A stretch of 38,691 bases of DNA from contig CAJUAT010000022.1 of assembly GCA_910584525.1 (NCBI GenBank), positions 1 through 38,691 of the forward strand, in the 5' to 3' direction. Below the pieces are notes generated by a model that saw only the letters and a list, made by a program, of their open reading frames with translations, was not told the DNA's origin and did not search any database. Shown one piece after another: positions 1 to 8,373 of the stretch. Source of the DNA: an uncultured Muribaculaceae bacterium. Lineage in GTDB: Bacteria > Bacteroidota > Bacteroidia > Bacteroidales > Muribaculaceae. The translations under genes were made by a program, and so were the position numbers. Within the stretch, counting starts at the first letter, position 1; each line of letters begins with the position of its first letter.

Positions 1-112
1 GCGGTTCTCTGCGTGAGATAATATCAATGCGCGACTGCACTTGCGAAACTTGAATAAAGATAATTTTGAATATCGTTGAATTTTGAATATCTGCCGCTTG
101 TGCTGATGCAAG

Positions 113-199
113 CTGCCGCTTCTGTGAACGTCTGAAAATTAGTGTGGCCGGTTCTGTGAACTCTCGGTGCAGTTCCGGTCAGTTCTGTGATTCCCAAAA
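113..199 (+). repeat. Direct repeat copy 1, TTCTGTGA-rich
   Basis: This 87-bp block recurs as a direct copy at 17656-17749. Beyond a few substitutions, the two differ by a short insertion after AGTGTGGC in the second copy. Each copy contains the octamer TTCTGTGA three times (here at 120, 152 and 183). No open frame fits it. The rest of 1-329 holds no gene that I can support; the only other pattern is a short duplicate of TTTTGAATATC at 64-74 and 81-91. Confidence 0.75.
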
Positions 200-329
200 A
201 TCAGAGCAGGACAACACAAAGCTGCATCATAATTAATCGTTGATCTTTTACCACTTATCACTGCTCCATATCCTTGTGCACCGGAATTTCGTCTTGACCC
301 GCTTTTTCTTGCCGCAGCGTGAGGAATGA

Positions 330-361
330 TTTGGCGGATTATCGAAATATCGCTAAATTTG
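330..361 (+). promoter_or_regulatory. Bacteroidota-type promoter for the peptidase-like lipoprotein
   Basis: A -33 element TTTG at 330-333 and a -7 element TAAATTTG at 354-361 are separated by 20 nt, matching the Bacteroidota housekeeping sigma consensus. The predicted start site lies about 100 nt upstream of the ATG at 467. This placement also argues against an earlier start at 326, which would fall inside the promoter. Confidence 0.7.
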
Positions 362-466
362 CACTATCCCAAAGAAGAATCAGGCTTGGATTGCTTGATT
401 ATCCTTGACTTTAAACCGCGCTCCGCCGGTCTGAAATCCGGGAGTACTATAATAAACCACTACATC

Positions 467-3364
467 ATGAAAAACTTCACTTTCTTCCTATTGCTTGCCT
501 TGATAATGGTATCATGCGCCGATAGTATTACAAAAGATGAGCCTGACCCCGTAGAAGCAGACATGTACACTGCGTTCTATGAAACCATAGCGGATGCAAT
601 GGATGCATTCGAGGACTTCAGCGATACAGTAGCCGTAGAAAACAATCTGCGACAACTACCCTCAGTGAGGGATGTGAGCCGCAATGGTAATATAATTACG
701 GTCACCGACAATAATAATATGCAGGTGGATGTGGATCTTGATGTGGAGGATGCCGAAACATGGTATGGAGAGGAAGCCTTTGATGAAAAGGGATTCACGG
801 AGTTTGTAGATTCATTGTCTAATGCTTACGGCAATAATGATTTTGACGCGGATGGAGTGCAGCTGACCGAAGTTGAATTTCCGGAATTTGGTGGCGGCCA
901 GGACGATGATACGGATCCGGATGTAACACCCACCCGCGCCGATTATTCCGACGTGGTAAGAATACTGTCAAAAAAGAAGGTTTATGTATGGAGCCCGAAT
1001 ATTAAATTCAGAAGTGAAGATTTCAACAGTGTATGGTATTCTGTAAAATATAAGAAAGACAAGGACGGTAAAGCATACGGCAACAAAGTAAAAAGACCAG
1101 CCAATTATGCGCCGGAAACGTTTCTGAACTTCTGTAATTATGATCTTGTTTTTGTGAGCTGTCATGGCAATACTCGCGGGGATATTATAATACCCGTGAG
1201 CGGCATGAACGAAAAGGTAAAGCAACAGTATGTTTCCATGATAGATCAAGGGGTAAGATACTATTATAAAACAGTAATCGAAAAGGGGCAGAAAAAGCAA
1301 CGCTATACATCCTTCTCTCTCGGAAAAGAGTTCTATGACAAATATCTTCCCAATCTATCAAAGACAATTATATGGACAAGCTACTGCTATTCGGGAATAA
1401 AGGATGGGAGCTTCATGACGGCATGCAAGGAAAAGAATGCTGCGAATTATATAGGCACACCTCAGCGATGCACCGGAGAGGGAATTCTGAAAATATTCAG
1501 GAAATTTTATCCAAGGCTTGCCGAAGGTAGATCCGTTACTTATTCCTTTAATTTGAAGGGGAACAATACATACACAATCGATGCGGTTGTCACTAATCCC
1601 AAAACTAAGAAAAAAGAGCCTATACGGTACGATTATATACGGTATCTCAACCATTACGCCAGTTATTTCAGTCCGTTTGTCACAGGAGTCAAGGAAACAG
1701 GCAAAGCCCGCACCCGCGGCGAAAGCCTTCCCGTGGAACTCGGGGTGCAGTTCCGCTACGACCTCATCAACGGCAAGGTGCCAACCGACCGCAATGAGTG
1801 TGGTATTGTCCTGAAACACAACGGCACGAACAGATTCATACCTATAGGCGATTGTAAAATAATTAATGAAAACACGCGGTTGATGGAGGATTGTTTCCAG
1901 ATACATGACCTCACACTAAGTGTGGAAGGGCTGGTGGCCGGTCAGACGTATGTATACGCATCCTACATAAAGGATGATGAAGGGCGTATAATTGTATCAG
2001 ATCAATGTTATGCATTCACGCCGGAAGCTGAAGATACGTCAGGCCCTTACAAAATCTATACCCGCGATGACCTTCTTGCGTTTATGAAGGCTCATTATGC
2101 TGAGGACAGCAAGATACTGGGACGCGATGTGCTTCTGATGAACGATATCGATTTAGGTTCGTCATATATGGTGTATAAAGACTACATCAATGAGTCTACC
2201 AATTGGCAACAGCGTCACAGCTTCTACAATGTTTTCGACGGGCAAGGTCATACAATAACCTATGATTTTACCGGTATCAATAATAATTATATGCAGTCTT
2301 TGATTGAAACAAGCAGCGGCACCTTTAAGAATCTCAAAATCAACGTTAAAGGCAAAGATCTAAAACCTTATATTGATATCGGAAGTTTTATAACCGTTTA
2401 CAACCGCGGCTTGATTGAGGACTGTCATGTAACTGTCGACGTGAGTTATTCAGTGCCAGATCAATACGACAATGAGATAGAAAATTTGATATGTGGATTC
2501 CATAATAGGGGGGTCATAAGAGATTGTACAGTAAAAGGCAAAATAAGAAACGGAAAATGTCAAGGGCTGGTTACTCTATACAACGATGATGGAGCAATAA
2601 TCAACAATATTGATGTCGACATAGACTTTACAGGTAGGGTTTTTACGGGTATTGTAGATGAAAACCAAGGTAATATTTCGGACTGCAGGGTTTCGGGGAC
2701 AGTAATATGTTCGCTAAGTGCTGCTGGTATTGCAAGATCTAATGATCACAGCTACTGTTCAGGCAATACTGTGATTTCAGAATGTAAAAATTATGCCAAC
2801 ATTACTAGCGGCGATACCAGAGATTACAACTCCGACATCCGTACTGCCGGGATTTCTTTGGGAAATTACGATGGAGAAATAATCGACTGTACTAATTATG
2901 GAGTAGTGACGGGAAGCGGGGAAAGTGCAGGCATATGCGGAAGTATGCAATCACATTATCTGGTTACCAAAATCACAAGATGCATCAACAAGAATAAAAT
3001 AGTTGGCCGATACTCTGCCGCAGGAATTTGTGGCAGAAATTGGGGGGCGGTATTCCCTGAATCAACTCCGGTGAATGAATCCATTATTGAGGATTGTGTA
3101 AATGAGGCTACGATAGTAGGGGGGCGCAAAGCCGCAGGCATCTGTTCAGAAAATATTAGTAAGATTCTCAGGTGTGAAAATAAGGGTACAATAACATTTT
3201 TTTCCGGAGTTGATTATAAGCATGACCACGGAGCATATTGCGATGGTCTGCTAAAACTTGGGCAAATTCATACTCCCTGGATGATAGACAAGTTCGGCAC
3301 AGCCACCGCATGTAAAAGAAACGGAAAAATCGTACCCCCGGACGGCTGCTGGAAGGAGTATTGA
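467..3364 (+). CDS. Lipoprotein with clan CD cysteine peptidase-like domain and GLUG-like repeats
   Basis: The protein has 965 residues and a lipoprotein signal with the lipidation Cys at residue 17 (LIMVSC). After an acidic N-terminal region, a Rossmann-like stretch carries VFVSCHG (His233) and IIWTSYCYSG (Cys307). A strand ending in His-Gly followed by a strand ending in Cys is the hallmark of clan CD peptidases (caspases, gingipains, clostripain, CHAT). An Ig- or FN3-like segment follows at about 405-520. The C-terminal third has GLUG-like repeats, seen as recurring SAGICG/AAGICS turns and DC or RC strands, which usually form a beta-helix. A start at 467 is preferred over an in-frame start 47 codons upstream because the lipobox then sits correctly. 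The gene is AT-richer than its neighbours, so it is probably accessory. Peptidase activity is inferred from two motifs; an inactive relative is possible. Confidence 0.7.
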   Translation: MKNFTFFLLLALIMVSCADSITKDEPDPVEADMYTAFYETIADAMDAFEDFSDTVAVENNLRQLPSVRDVSRNGNIITVTDNNNMQVDVDLDVEDAETWYGEEAFDEKGFTEFVDSLSNAYGNNDFDADGVQLTEVEFPEFGGGQDDDTDPDVTPTRADYSDVVRILSKKKVYVWSPNIKFRSEDFNSVWYSVKYKKDKDGKAYGNKVKRPANYAPETFLNFCNYDLVFVSCHGNTRGDIIIPVSGMNEKVKQQYVSMIDQGVRYYYKTVIEKGQKKQRYTSFSLGKEFYDKYLPNLSKTIIWTSYCYSGIKDGSFMTACKEKNAANYIGTPQRCTGEGILKIFRKFYPRLAEGRSVTYSFNLKGNNTYTIDAVVTNPKTKKKEPIRYDYIRYLNHYASYFSPFVTGVKETGKARTRGESLPVELGVQFRYDLINGKVPTDRNECGIVLKHNGTNRFIPIGDCKIINENTRLMEDCFQIHDLTLSVEGLVAGQTYVYASYIKDDEGRIIVSDQCYAFTPEAEDTSGPYKIYTRDDLLAFMKAHYAEDSKILGRDVLLMNDIDLGSSYMVYKDYINESTNWQQRHSFYNVFDGQGHTITYDFTGINNNYMQSLIETSSGTFKNLKINVKGKDLKPYIDIGSFITVYNRGLIEDCHVTVDVSYSVPDQYDNEIENLICGFHNRGVIRDCTVKGKIRNGKCQGLVTLYNDDGAIINNIDVDIDFTGRVFTGIVDENQGNISDCRVSGTVICSLSAAGIARSNDHSYCSGNTVISECKNYANITSGDTRDYNSDIRTAGISLGNYDGEIIDCTNYGVVTGSGESAGICGSMQSHYLVTKITRCINKNKIVGRYSAAGICGRNWGAVFPESTPVNESIIEDCVNEATIVGGRKAAGICSENISKILRCENKGTITFFSGVDYKHDHGAYCDGLLKLGQIHTPWMIDKFGTATACKRNGKIVPPDGCWKEY

Positions 3365-3380
3365 TTAAGGAACGCGCTCT
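3365..3380 (+). repeat. Solo 16-bp repeat tip TTAAGGAACGCGCTCT
   Basis: An exact copy of the tip of the 326-bp element at 32767-33092, placed directly after the TGA of the peptidase-like gene and between two convergent genes. The rest of the element is not visible here. Other copies of the 16-mer are at 32767-32782 (inverted), 33077-33092, 33912-33927 and 38637-38652 (inverted). Confidence 0.85.
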
Positions 3381-3391
3381 AATACCGTCGG

Positions 3392-4621
3392 TTACTGGGC
3401 CTTCACGAAGTTGAGACCCAGTTCCAGACGGGTAGTCTGGTCGAGGATCAGGGGGAGGGCATCGTAGGCGGCCATCAGAGCCACGGCGTAGGGCGCCAGC
3501 TTGTCGTTGTTGGTGATGAAGTCCTCGACGATGCCGCGCATGGCGGGATTGGCCAGCAAGGGCACGATGGTATTCTTGAGCAAGGGGAGGAGCACCTGCG
3601 TGTCGGCATAGAGCATCATGGTGTCGCCGGTGCGGACACATGCCATGGGCATCCCCTGGGAGAGCATCGGAGCCAGCGTCTTGAAAATCTGTATCAGCTG
3701 AGCATAGAGCATCCCCGAATCACTGCGCCGACGCTTGCCGAAAGGATTGTCGGGAATGTTGGGGTCGCGGTTGGTGTTATTGAGCAATATCAGCGACAGC
3801 AGGTCGGTGGGATTGGCGTAAAACTTGATGGCGTTCTGCGACAAAGGTACATACTGGAAAGTGCCGAACGGAACCTGCGTGAAAACGGAGGCGCCGTTGG
3901 CTGTCTGCAGATAAGTCACGGGCAACAAGCCGTCGGCGGTCATTCCCAGCGTACGCAGACCGTTGGCAATCACCTGCGTCAGCGACATGGAGGCTGTGTT
4001 GTTGTAGACGGGAATGAAAGGAGTATTCACAAGAATGCGTAAAGCGTCCTGAATGCCGTTGCCCAGCCCGGGAATCTGCACGGGGAGTTTGGTCTCCCAT
4101 ACGATATGGAAAGGCTGACTGTCGGATAAAGGATTGTTGTCGGCGGGCATCGGTTTCCAGACGCCGCCGGCAAACGACAGGTCCTTGAGCTTCACATCGG
4201 TGAAGGCGCATTCCATCACCTCGTCGGTGAATTTCGCCGACACGCTGTAGGTGAGGTAATCAGTCTCGCCGCTATGAGAGAAGGTGTGATAAGTGCCGTC
4301 GACACCCACAGGAACATCTATCGAGAGCATCGGAGAGCCGGGGAGTACTCCGGGACCCGGAATGTCGGGAATATCGTCAAGCTCCTCGCTGAGGTCGCCG
4401 AGGTCAATCTCGGAGAAGAACGACACCTTTGCGGCATCCGGCGAAGTCGGCGTCACCTTGACGCTTTTGCCCGAAATGGCGGAGCCGTTGTAGGTAAGCG
4501 ACAATTCTGTGCGCCCCTCATAAGTCTCCTCGTCGAAAGGAGCCGGAACATCATTGTCCTTATGACATCCTGACAGAATCAGAGCGGCGGTCAGCAGACC
4601 ATAGAGAGAAGTCTTTTTCAT
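3392..4621 (-). CDS. Secreted lipoprotein, DUF4925-like
   Basis: A 409-residue protein with a lipoprotein signal peptide (LILSGC, Cys19), so probably tethered to the outer membrane or in the periplasm. The N-terminal half contains beta-rich sequence of the type LSLTYNGSAISG and an acidic linker near 80-90. The C-terminal half is helical and hydrophobic, with several Leu/Ile-rich stretches. It resembles the Bacteroidota lipoproteins annotated DUF4925, but I assign that from general resemblance only; the molecular function is unknown. It is the last gene of the minus-strand block that begins at panC, 50 bp after the Dabb gene, and converges on the peptidase-like gene. I see no strong terminator in the 27-bp gap between them. 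Confidence 0.6.
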   Translation of the reverse strand: MKKTSLYGLLTAALILSGCHKDNDVPAPFDEETYEGRTELSLTYNGSAISGKSVKVTPTSPDAAKVSFFSEIDLGDLSEELDDIPDIPGPGVLPGSPMLSIDVPVGVDGTYHTFSHSGETDYLTYSVSAKFTDEVMECAFTDVKLKDLSFAGGVWKPMPADNNPLSDSQPFHIVWETKLPVQIPGLGNGIQDALRILVNTPFIPVYNNTASMSLTQVIANGLRTLGMTADGLLPVTYLQTANGASVFTQVPFGTFQYVPLSQNAIKFYANPTDLLSLILLNNTNRDPNIPDNPFGKRRRSDSGMLYAQLIQIFKTLAPMLSQGMPMACVRTGDTMMLYADTQVLLPLLKNTIVPLLANPAMRGIVEDFITNNDKLAPYAVALMAAYDALPLILDQTTRLELGLNFVKAQ

Positions 4622-4671
4622 AGCGTGAGATATTGTTTATATAGGATACGAGCCGAGGGGCGACATAGAGG

Positions 4672-4962
4672 TCAGGGCTGCCAGTCGACGCATGCGCGGG
4701 AGGCGATGTGCCCCTTGATTATTTCCACGCAGGCGAGATGCGCCGGATGGGAGCTGTAGGCGGCTATGTCATCGAGCGTGTCGGCCTCGGCTGTCAGTAT
4801 AACGTCGTAATCCTCCTTGGGGTTGACATTGAGACCTGTCTGCATCGAGGAAAGCTGGGGGATGATTGCCGGCAGCTCCATGAGAGCCTCTGCAAAGCGG
4901 CCGGCGAGTGCCCGGCGTTCCTCAGTGCTGCCGGTGAGCTTGAAAATTACGGTATGCTTCAT
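4672..4962 (-). CDS. Dabb family (stress-responsive alpha/beta barrel) protein
   Basis: The 96 residues start MKHTVIFKL, include a central strand YDVILTAEADTLDDIAAY and end with HPAHLACVEIIKGHIASR followed by VDW. This His-containing helix, and the short ferredoxin-like layout, are typical of Dabb domain proteins, which dimerise into small alpha/beta barrels. The family includes stress-induced plant proteins and some enzymes; a specific reaction cannot be read from the sequence. It is complete at the usual length, lies 33 bp downstream of the ABC-F gene on the same strand and is probably co-transcribed with it. Confidence 0.8.
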   Translation of the reverse strand: MKHTVIFKLTGSTEERRALAGRFAEALMELPAIIPQLSSMQTGLNVNPKEDYDVILTAEADTLDDIAAYSSHPAHLACVEIIKGHIASRACVDWQP

Positions 4963-4995
4963 TAGTTTTTAGGTTTTAGTTATTAGTTATTAGGT

Positions 4996-6618
4996 TTAGG
5001 AGTTGGAGGGGTATAGGCGCTCGCGGGCGGCGGCTACCTTCTCGTCGTCGATGTAGTCGTCGTAGTCCATCATCTTGTCGATGATGCCGTTGGGGGTCAG
5101 CTCTATGATGCGGTTGCACACCGTCTGTATGAACTCGTGGTCATGGCTCGCCATGAGAATTATACCCTTGAAATTCTGGAGGGTATTGTTGAAAGCCTGA
5201 ATCGACTCGAGGTCGAGATGGTTTGTGGGGGAGTCGAGCACGAGGGTGTTGGCGTCGGTGAGCATCATGCGTGCTATCATACAGCGTATTTTCTCGCCAC
5301 CGGAGAGCACGGAAGCCTTTTTGAGCACCTCCTCGCCGCTGAAGAGCATCTTGCCTAAGAAGCCTTTTAGATAGATCTCGGAACTGTCGTTGCTGTACTG
5401 GCATAGCCAGTCCACGAGATTGAGGTCAGTCTGGAAAAACTCGGAGTTGTCGAGCGGCAGATAAGCGGAGGTTATGGTCTGTCCCCATTCGAAAGAGCCG
5501 GCGTCGGGCTTGCGTTTGTCATTGATTATCTCGAAGAGTGCAGTCATGGCCCTGGGGTCGCGGCTCAGGAACGCCACCTTGTCGCCCTTCTCGATCTGGA
5601 AATTCACGTCATTGAAGAGCACTTCCCCGTCGACTGTGGCTTTGAGGCCCTTTACCTCCAGAATCTTGTTGCCCACTTCCCTGTTGGGGGTGAATATGAT
5701 GCCGGGATAGCGGCGCGAGGAGGGCTGAATCTCCTCCACATTTAGCTTCTCGAGCATCTTCTTGCGGCTGGTGGTCTGTTTTGACTTGGCCACATTGGCG
5801 CTGAAACGGCGAATGAACTCGAGCAGTTCCTTGCGTTTCTCCTCGGCTTTCTTGTTGGCGGCCTGCTGCTGGCGGAGAGCCAGCTGCGACGACTGGTACC
5901 AGAAGTCATAGTTGCCGGCAAAGAGCGAGATCTTGTTGTAGTCTATGTCAAGGGTATGGGTGCTTACAGCATTCAGGAAGTGACGGTCGTGGCTGACCAC
6001 GAGGACGGTGTTCTCGAAGTTGGCGAGCCAGTTTTCGAGCCATGCCACAGTCTCAAGGTCAAGGTCGTTGGTAGGCTCGTCGAGGAGCAGGTTGTCGGGA
6101 TTCCCGAAAAGAGCCTTGGCAAGAAGCACACGCACCTTCTCGTTAGCGCTCATGTCTTTCATGAGCATATAGTGTCGGTCTTCCTTGATACCGAGGCCTG
6201 AGAGGAGGGCGGCGGCGTCGCTTTCGGCGTTCCATCCCTCCAGCTCGGCGAATTTCTCCTCCAGTTCGGCAGCTTTTATGCCATCCTCGTCGCTGAAGTC
6301 AGGCTTGGCGTACAGGGCATCTTTCTGCTGCATTATGTCGTAAAGCACGGTATGGCCGCGCATCACGGTGTCTATCACGGTGCATTCGTCGAACTCGAAG
6401 TGGTCCTGGCTGAGCACCGACAGGCGCTCGCCCGGGCCGAACGTCACCGTGCCCTGTGTGGCCGCAAGTTCCCCCGACAGGATCTTCATGAGAGTGGACT
6501 TGCCGGCACCGTTGGCGCCTATTATGCCATAGCAGTTGCCATGGTTGAATGTGAGGTTCACATCCTGGAAGAGCACCCTCTTCCCGAATTGCATACACAG
6601 ATTGTTTACCTGTATCAT
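4996..6618 (-). CDS. ABC-F family ATPase, YbiT-like, with a degenerate second ATP site
   Basis: A 540-residue soluble protein with two nucleotide-binding domains and no membrane segments, as in ABC-F proteins that act on ribosomes. It aligns well with what I recall of E. coli YbiT (530 aa). Domain 1 has a normal Walker A (GANGAGKS, residues 34-41) and Walker B (LLLDEPTNDLD), but its signature is MSANEK. The charged linker (RFSANVAKSKQTTSRKK) follows. Domain 2 has a good signature (LSGGEK), but its Walker A reads LSRDPRAMTALFE, with no glycine loop or lysine, and its Walker B reads LDSPTNHLD, with Ser replacing the catalytic Glu. One composite site (Walker A1 with signature 2) is therefore intact and the other is degenerate on both faces. 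The gene follows ffh by 53 bp. Confidence 0.9.
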   Translation of the reverse strand: MIQVNNLCMQFGKRVLFQDVNLTFNHGNCYGIIGANGAGKSTLMKILSGELAATQGTVTFGPGERLSVLSQDHFEFDECTVIDTVMRGHTVLYDIMQQKDALYAKPDFSDEDGIKAAELEEKFAELEGWNAESDAAALLSGLGIKEDRHYMLMKDMSANEKVRVLLAKALFGNPDNLLLDEPTNDLDLETVAWLENWLANFENTVLVVSHDRHFLNAVSTHTLDIDYNKISLFAGNYDFWYQSSQLALRQQQAANKKAEEKRKELLEFIRRFSANVAKSKQTTSRKKMLEKLNVEEIQPSSRRYPGIIFTPNREVGNKILEVKGLKATVDGEVLFNDVNFQIEKGDKVAFLSRDPRAMTALFEIINDKRKPDAGSFEWGQTITSAYLPLDNSEFFQTDLNLVDWLCQYSNDSSEIYLKGFLGKMLFSGEEVLKKASVLSGGEKIRCMIARMMLTDANTLVLDSPTNHLDLESIQAFNNTLQNFKGIILMASHDHEFIQTVCNRIIELTPNGIIDKMMDYDDYIDDEKVAAARERLYPSNS

Positions 6619-6671
6619 TATCCCTTAATCTATCTTCTGTTTGATTCTAATTAATTGGCGGCGCTGGCAGA

Positions 6672-8009
6672 TCAGCGGCGCTGGCGGGCCTTCATGCGCT
6701 TCATCATCTCGGCCGGGTTCTTCATGTTGGAAGCCATGTGCATCATCTTCCGCATCTCCTCGAACTGTTTGAGGAGACGGTTCACTTCCTGAAGGGACGT
6801 GCCGGAGCCTTTGGCAATTCGCTGGCGGCGAGTGCCCTTGATGGCATCGGGATTCTCACGCTCGAAAGGAGTCATGGAGTCGATGATGGCCTCTATACCC
6901 TTGAAGGCGTTGTCGTCGATCTCAATGTCCTTGATGGCTTTGCCCACACCCGGAATCATGGCTGCCAGATCCTTGATGTTACCCATCTTCTTGATCTGGT
7001 TGATCTGCTTGCGGAAGTCGTTGAAGTCGAATTTGTTCTTGCGCAGTTTTTCCTGCAGTTTTTCGGCCTCTTTCTGGTCGTAGACCTCCTGGGCACGTTT
7101 GGCGAGCTCCACGATGTCGCCCATTCCGAGGATACGGGAAGCCATTCCTTCAGGGTTGAACTCCTGGATATCCTCGAGCTTTTCGCCTGTGCCGACATAT
7201 TTGATAGGCTTGGCCACCACGGCACGGATGGAGAGGGCTGCGCCGCCACGGGTGTCGCCGTCGAGTTTGGTGAGAACCACGCCGTCGAAGTCGATACGGT
7301 CGTTGAAAGCCTTGGCGGTATTCACGGCATCCTGGCCGGTCATGGAGTCTACGACGAAAAGTGTTTCCTGAGGGTCGAGCGCCTCCTTGAGGGCGGCGAT
7401 CTCATCCATCATCTCCTGGTCAACGGCGAGACGGCCGGCGGTATCGACAATCACGAGGTCGTACTGGTTGCGTCGGGCGTCGGCCACGGCGTCGAGTGCT
7501 ATCTTCACCGGGTCGGTACCCGCTTCATCGGTGAATACGGGCACGTTGATGCTTTCGCCGAGCACGCGGAGCTGTTCGCGGGCAGCGGGACGGTATACGT
7601 CGGCGCCCACAAGAAGGGGCCGCTTGCCGCGCGTGCTTTTGAGTTTCTTGGCCAGCTTGGCGGCGAAGGTGGTCTTTCCGGCGCCCTGCAGACCCGACAT
7701 CAGGATCACGGCCGGCTTGCCCTCCACGTTCAACGGGGCGGCGTCGCCACCCATCAGCTCGGCAAGCTCGTCATGGACAATCTTTACCATCAGCTCCTTG
7801 GGCTTCAGCGCATTGATCACATTCTGTCCCAAAGCCTTCTGCTTGACAGTGTCGGTGAAGGTCTTGGCAACCTTATAGTTGACGTCGGCGTCGAGGAGTG
7901 CGCGGCGCACATCCTTGAGGGTCTCGGCGATGTTTATTTCTGTGATACGGCCTTCGCCCTTGAGTATCTTGAAAGAGCGTTCCAGACGCTCCGAAAGACT
8001 GTTGAACAT
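6672..8009 (-). CDS. ffh: Signal recognition particle protein Ffh (SRP54)
   Basis: The 445-residue GTPase binds signal sequences and 4.5S RNA and delivers ribosomes to FtsY at the inner membrane. The N domain (about 1-90) is followed by the G domain with GLQGAGKTT (residues 106-114), DTAGRL and TKLDGDTRGG. The methionine-rich M domain occupies the last 150 residues, with MTPFERENP, IAKGSGTS and a tail of the form MRKMMHMASNMKNPAEMM. Length and motifs are normal for the family. It starts 6 bp after the panD stop, which suggests one transcript with the pantothenate genes. No 4.5S RNA gene is visible in this window. Confidence 0.98.
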   Translation of the reverse strand: MFNSLSERLERSFKILKGEGRITEINIAETLKDVRRALLDADVNYKVAKTFTDTVKQKALGQNVINALKPKELMVKIVHDELAELMGGDAAPLNVEGKPAVILMSGLQGAGKTTFAAKLAKKLKSTRGKRPLLVGADVYRPAAREQLRVLGESINVPVFTDEAGTDPVKIALDAVADARRNQYDLVIVDTAGRLAVDQEMMDEIAALKEALDPQETLFVVDSMTGQDAVNTAKAFNDRIDFDGVVLTKLDGDTRGGAALSIRAVVAKPIKYVGTGEKLEDIQEFNPEGMASRILGMGDIVELAKRAQEVYDQKEAEKLQEKLRKNKFDFNDFRKQINQIKKMGNIKDLAAMIPGVGKAIKDIEIDDNAFKGIEAIIDSMTPFERENPDAIKGTRRQRIAKGSGTSLQEVNRLLKQFEEMRKMMHMASNMKNPAEMMKRMKARQRR

Positions 8010-8015
8010 GGGGAA

Positions 8016-8363
8016 TTATAATCTGTTTGATTTGGTGTCGGGGAAAATAACTGTCGGTTTCCAGTCGCGGGCCTCGTCGGGTGTCATCTGAATGTAAGAG
8101 ATGATGATGACGATGTCGCCGGGCTGGGCCTTACGGGCAGCGGCGCCGTTGAGGCATATCACTCCGCTGCCGGGTGCTCCGGCTATCGCATAGGTGTCGA
8201 AGCGCTCCCCGTTGTTGTTGTTGACGATATATACTCGTTCACCGGGGAGGATGCCAGCGGCTTCCAGAAGAAGGGAGTCGATGGTGATGCTTCCCACATA
8301 ATTGAGGTCGGCTTCAGTCACGGTGACCCGGTGAATCTTCGATTTCAACATTTCGATCAGCAT
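8016..8363 (-). CDS. panD: Aspartate 1-decarboxylase PanD
   Basis: PanD converts L-aspartate to beta-alanine for pantothenate synthesis. The 115-residue proenzyme carries the self-processing site YVGS with Gly24-Ser25, the same position as in E. coli, where cleavage creates the pyruvoyl cofactor. KIHRVTVTEADLNY before the site and NNNNGERF and GAAARKAQPGD after it match the family. I start it at the ATG at 8363; an in-frame TTG at 8384 would overlap the end of panC and add seven residues not expected in the family. It lies 10 bp downstream of panC, so the two consecutive pathway enzymes are coupled. No PanM-type maturation factor is visible. Confidence 0.96.
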   Translation of the reverse strand: MLIEMLKSKIHRVTVTEADLNYVGSITIDSLLLEAAGILPGERVYIVNNNNGERFDTYAIAGAPGSGVICLNGAAARKAQPGDIVIIISYIQMTPDEARDWKPTVIFPDTKSNRL

Positions 8364-8373
8364 GGCGTCTGAT

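Noticed and set aside
1..466. tRNA or other RNA gene in the first intergenic region and elsewhere
   Set aside because: No cloverleaf, rRNA or known RNA motif could be recognised by eye in this or the other intergenic regions; a covariance search was not possible.
1358..1906. 182-codon minus-strand frame inside the peptidase-like gene
   Set aside because: No motif or promoter, and it overlaps a better supported lipoprotein frame.
6738..8021. 427-codon plus-strand open frame opposite ffh
   Set aside because: It is antisense to a clear Ffh gene over its whole length, with His/Glu/Leu/Val-rich sequence typical of the antisense frame of a GC-rich gene, and has no recognisable motif.
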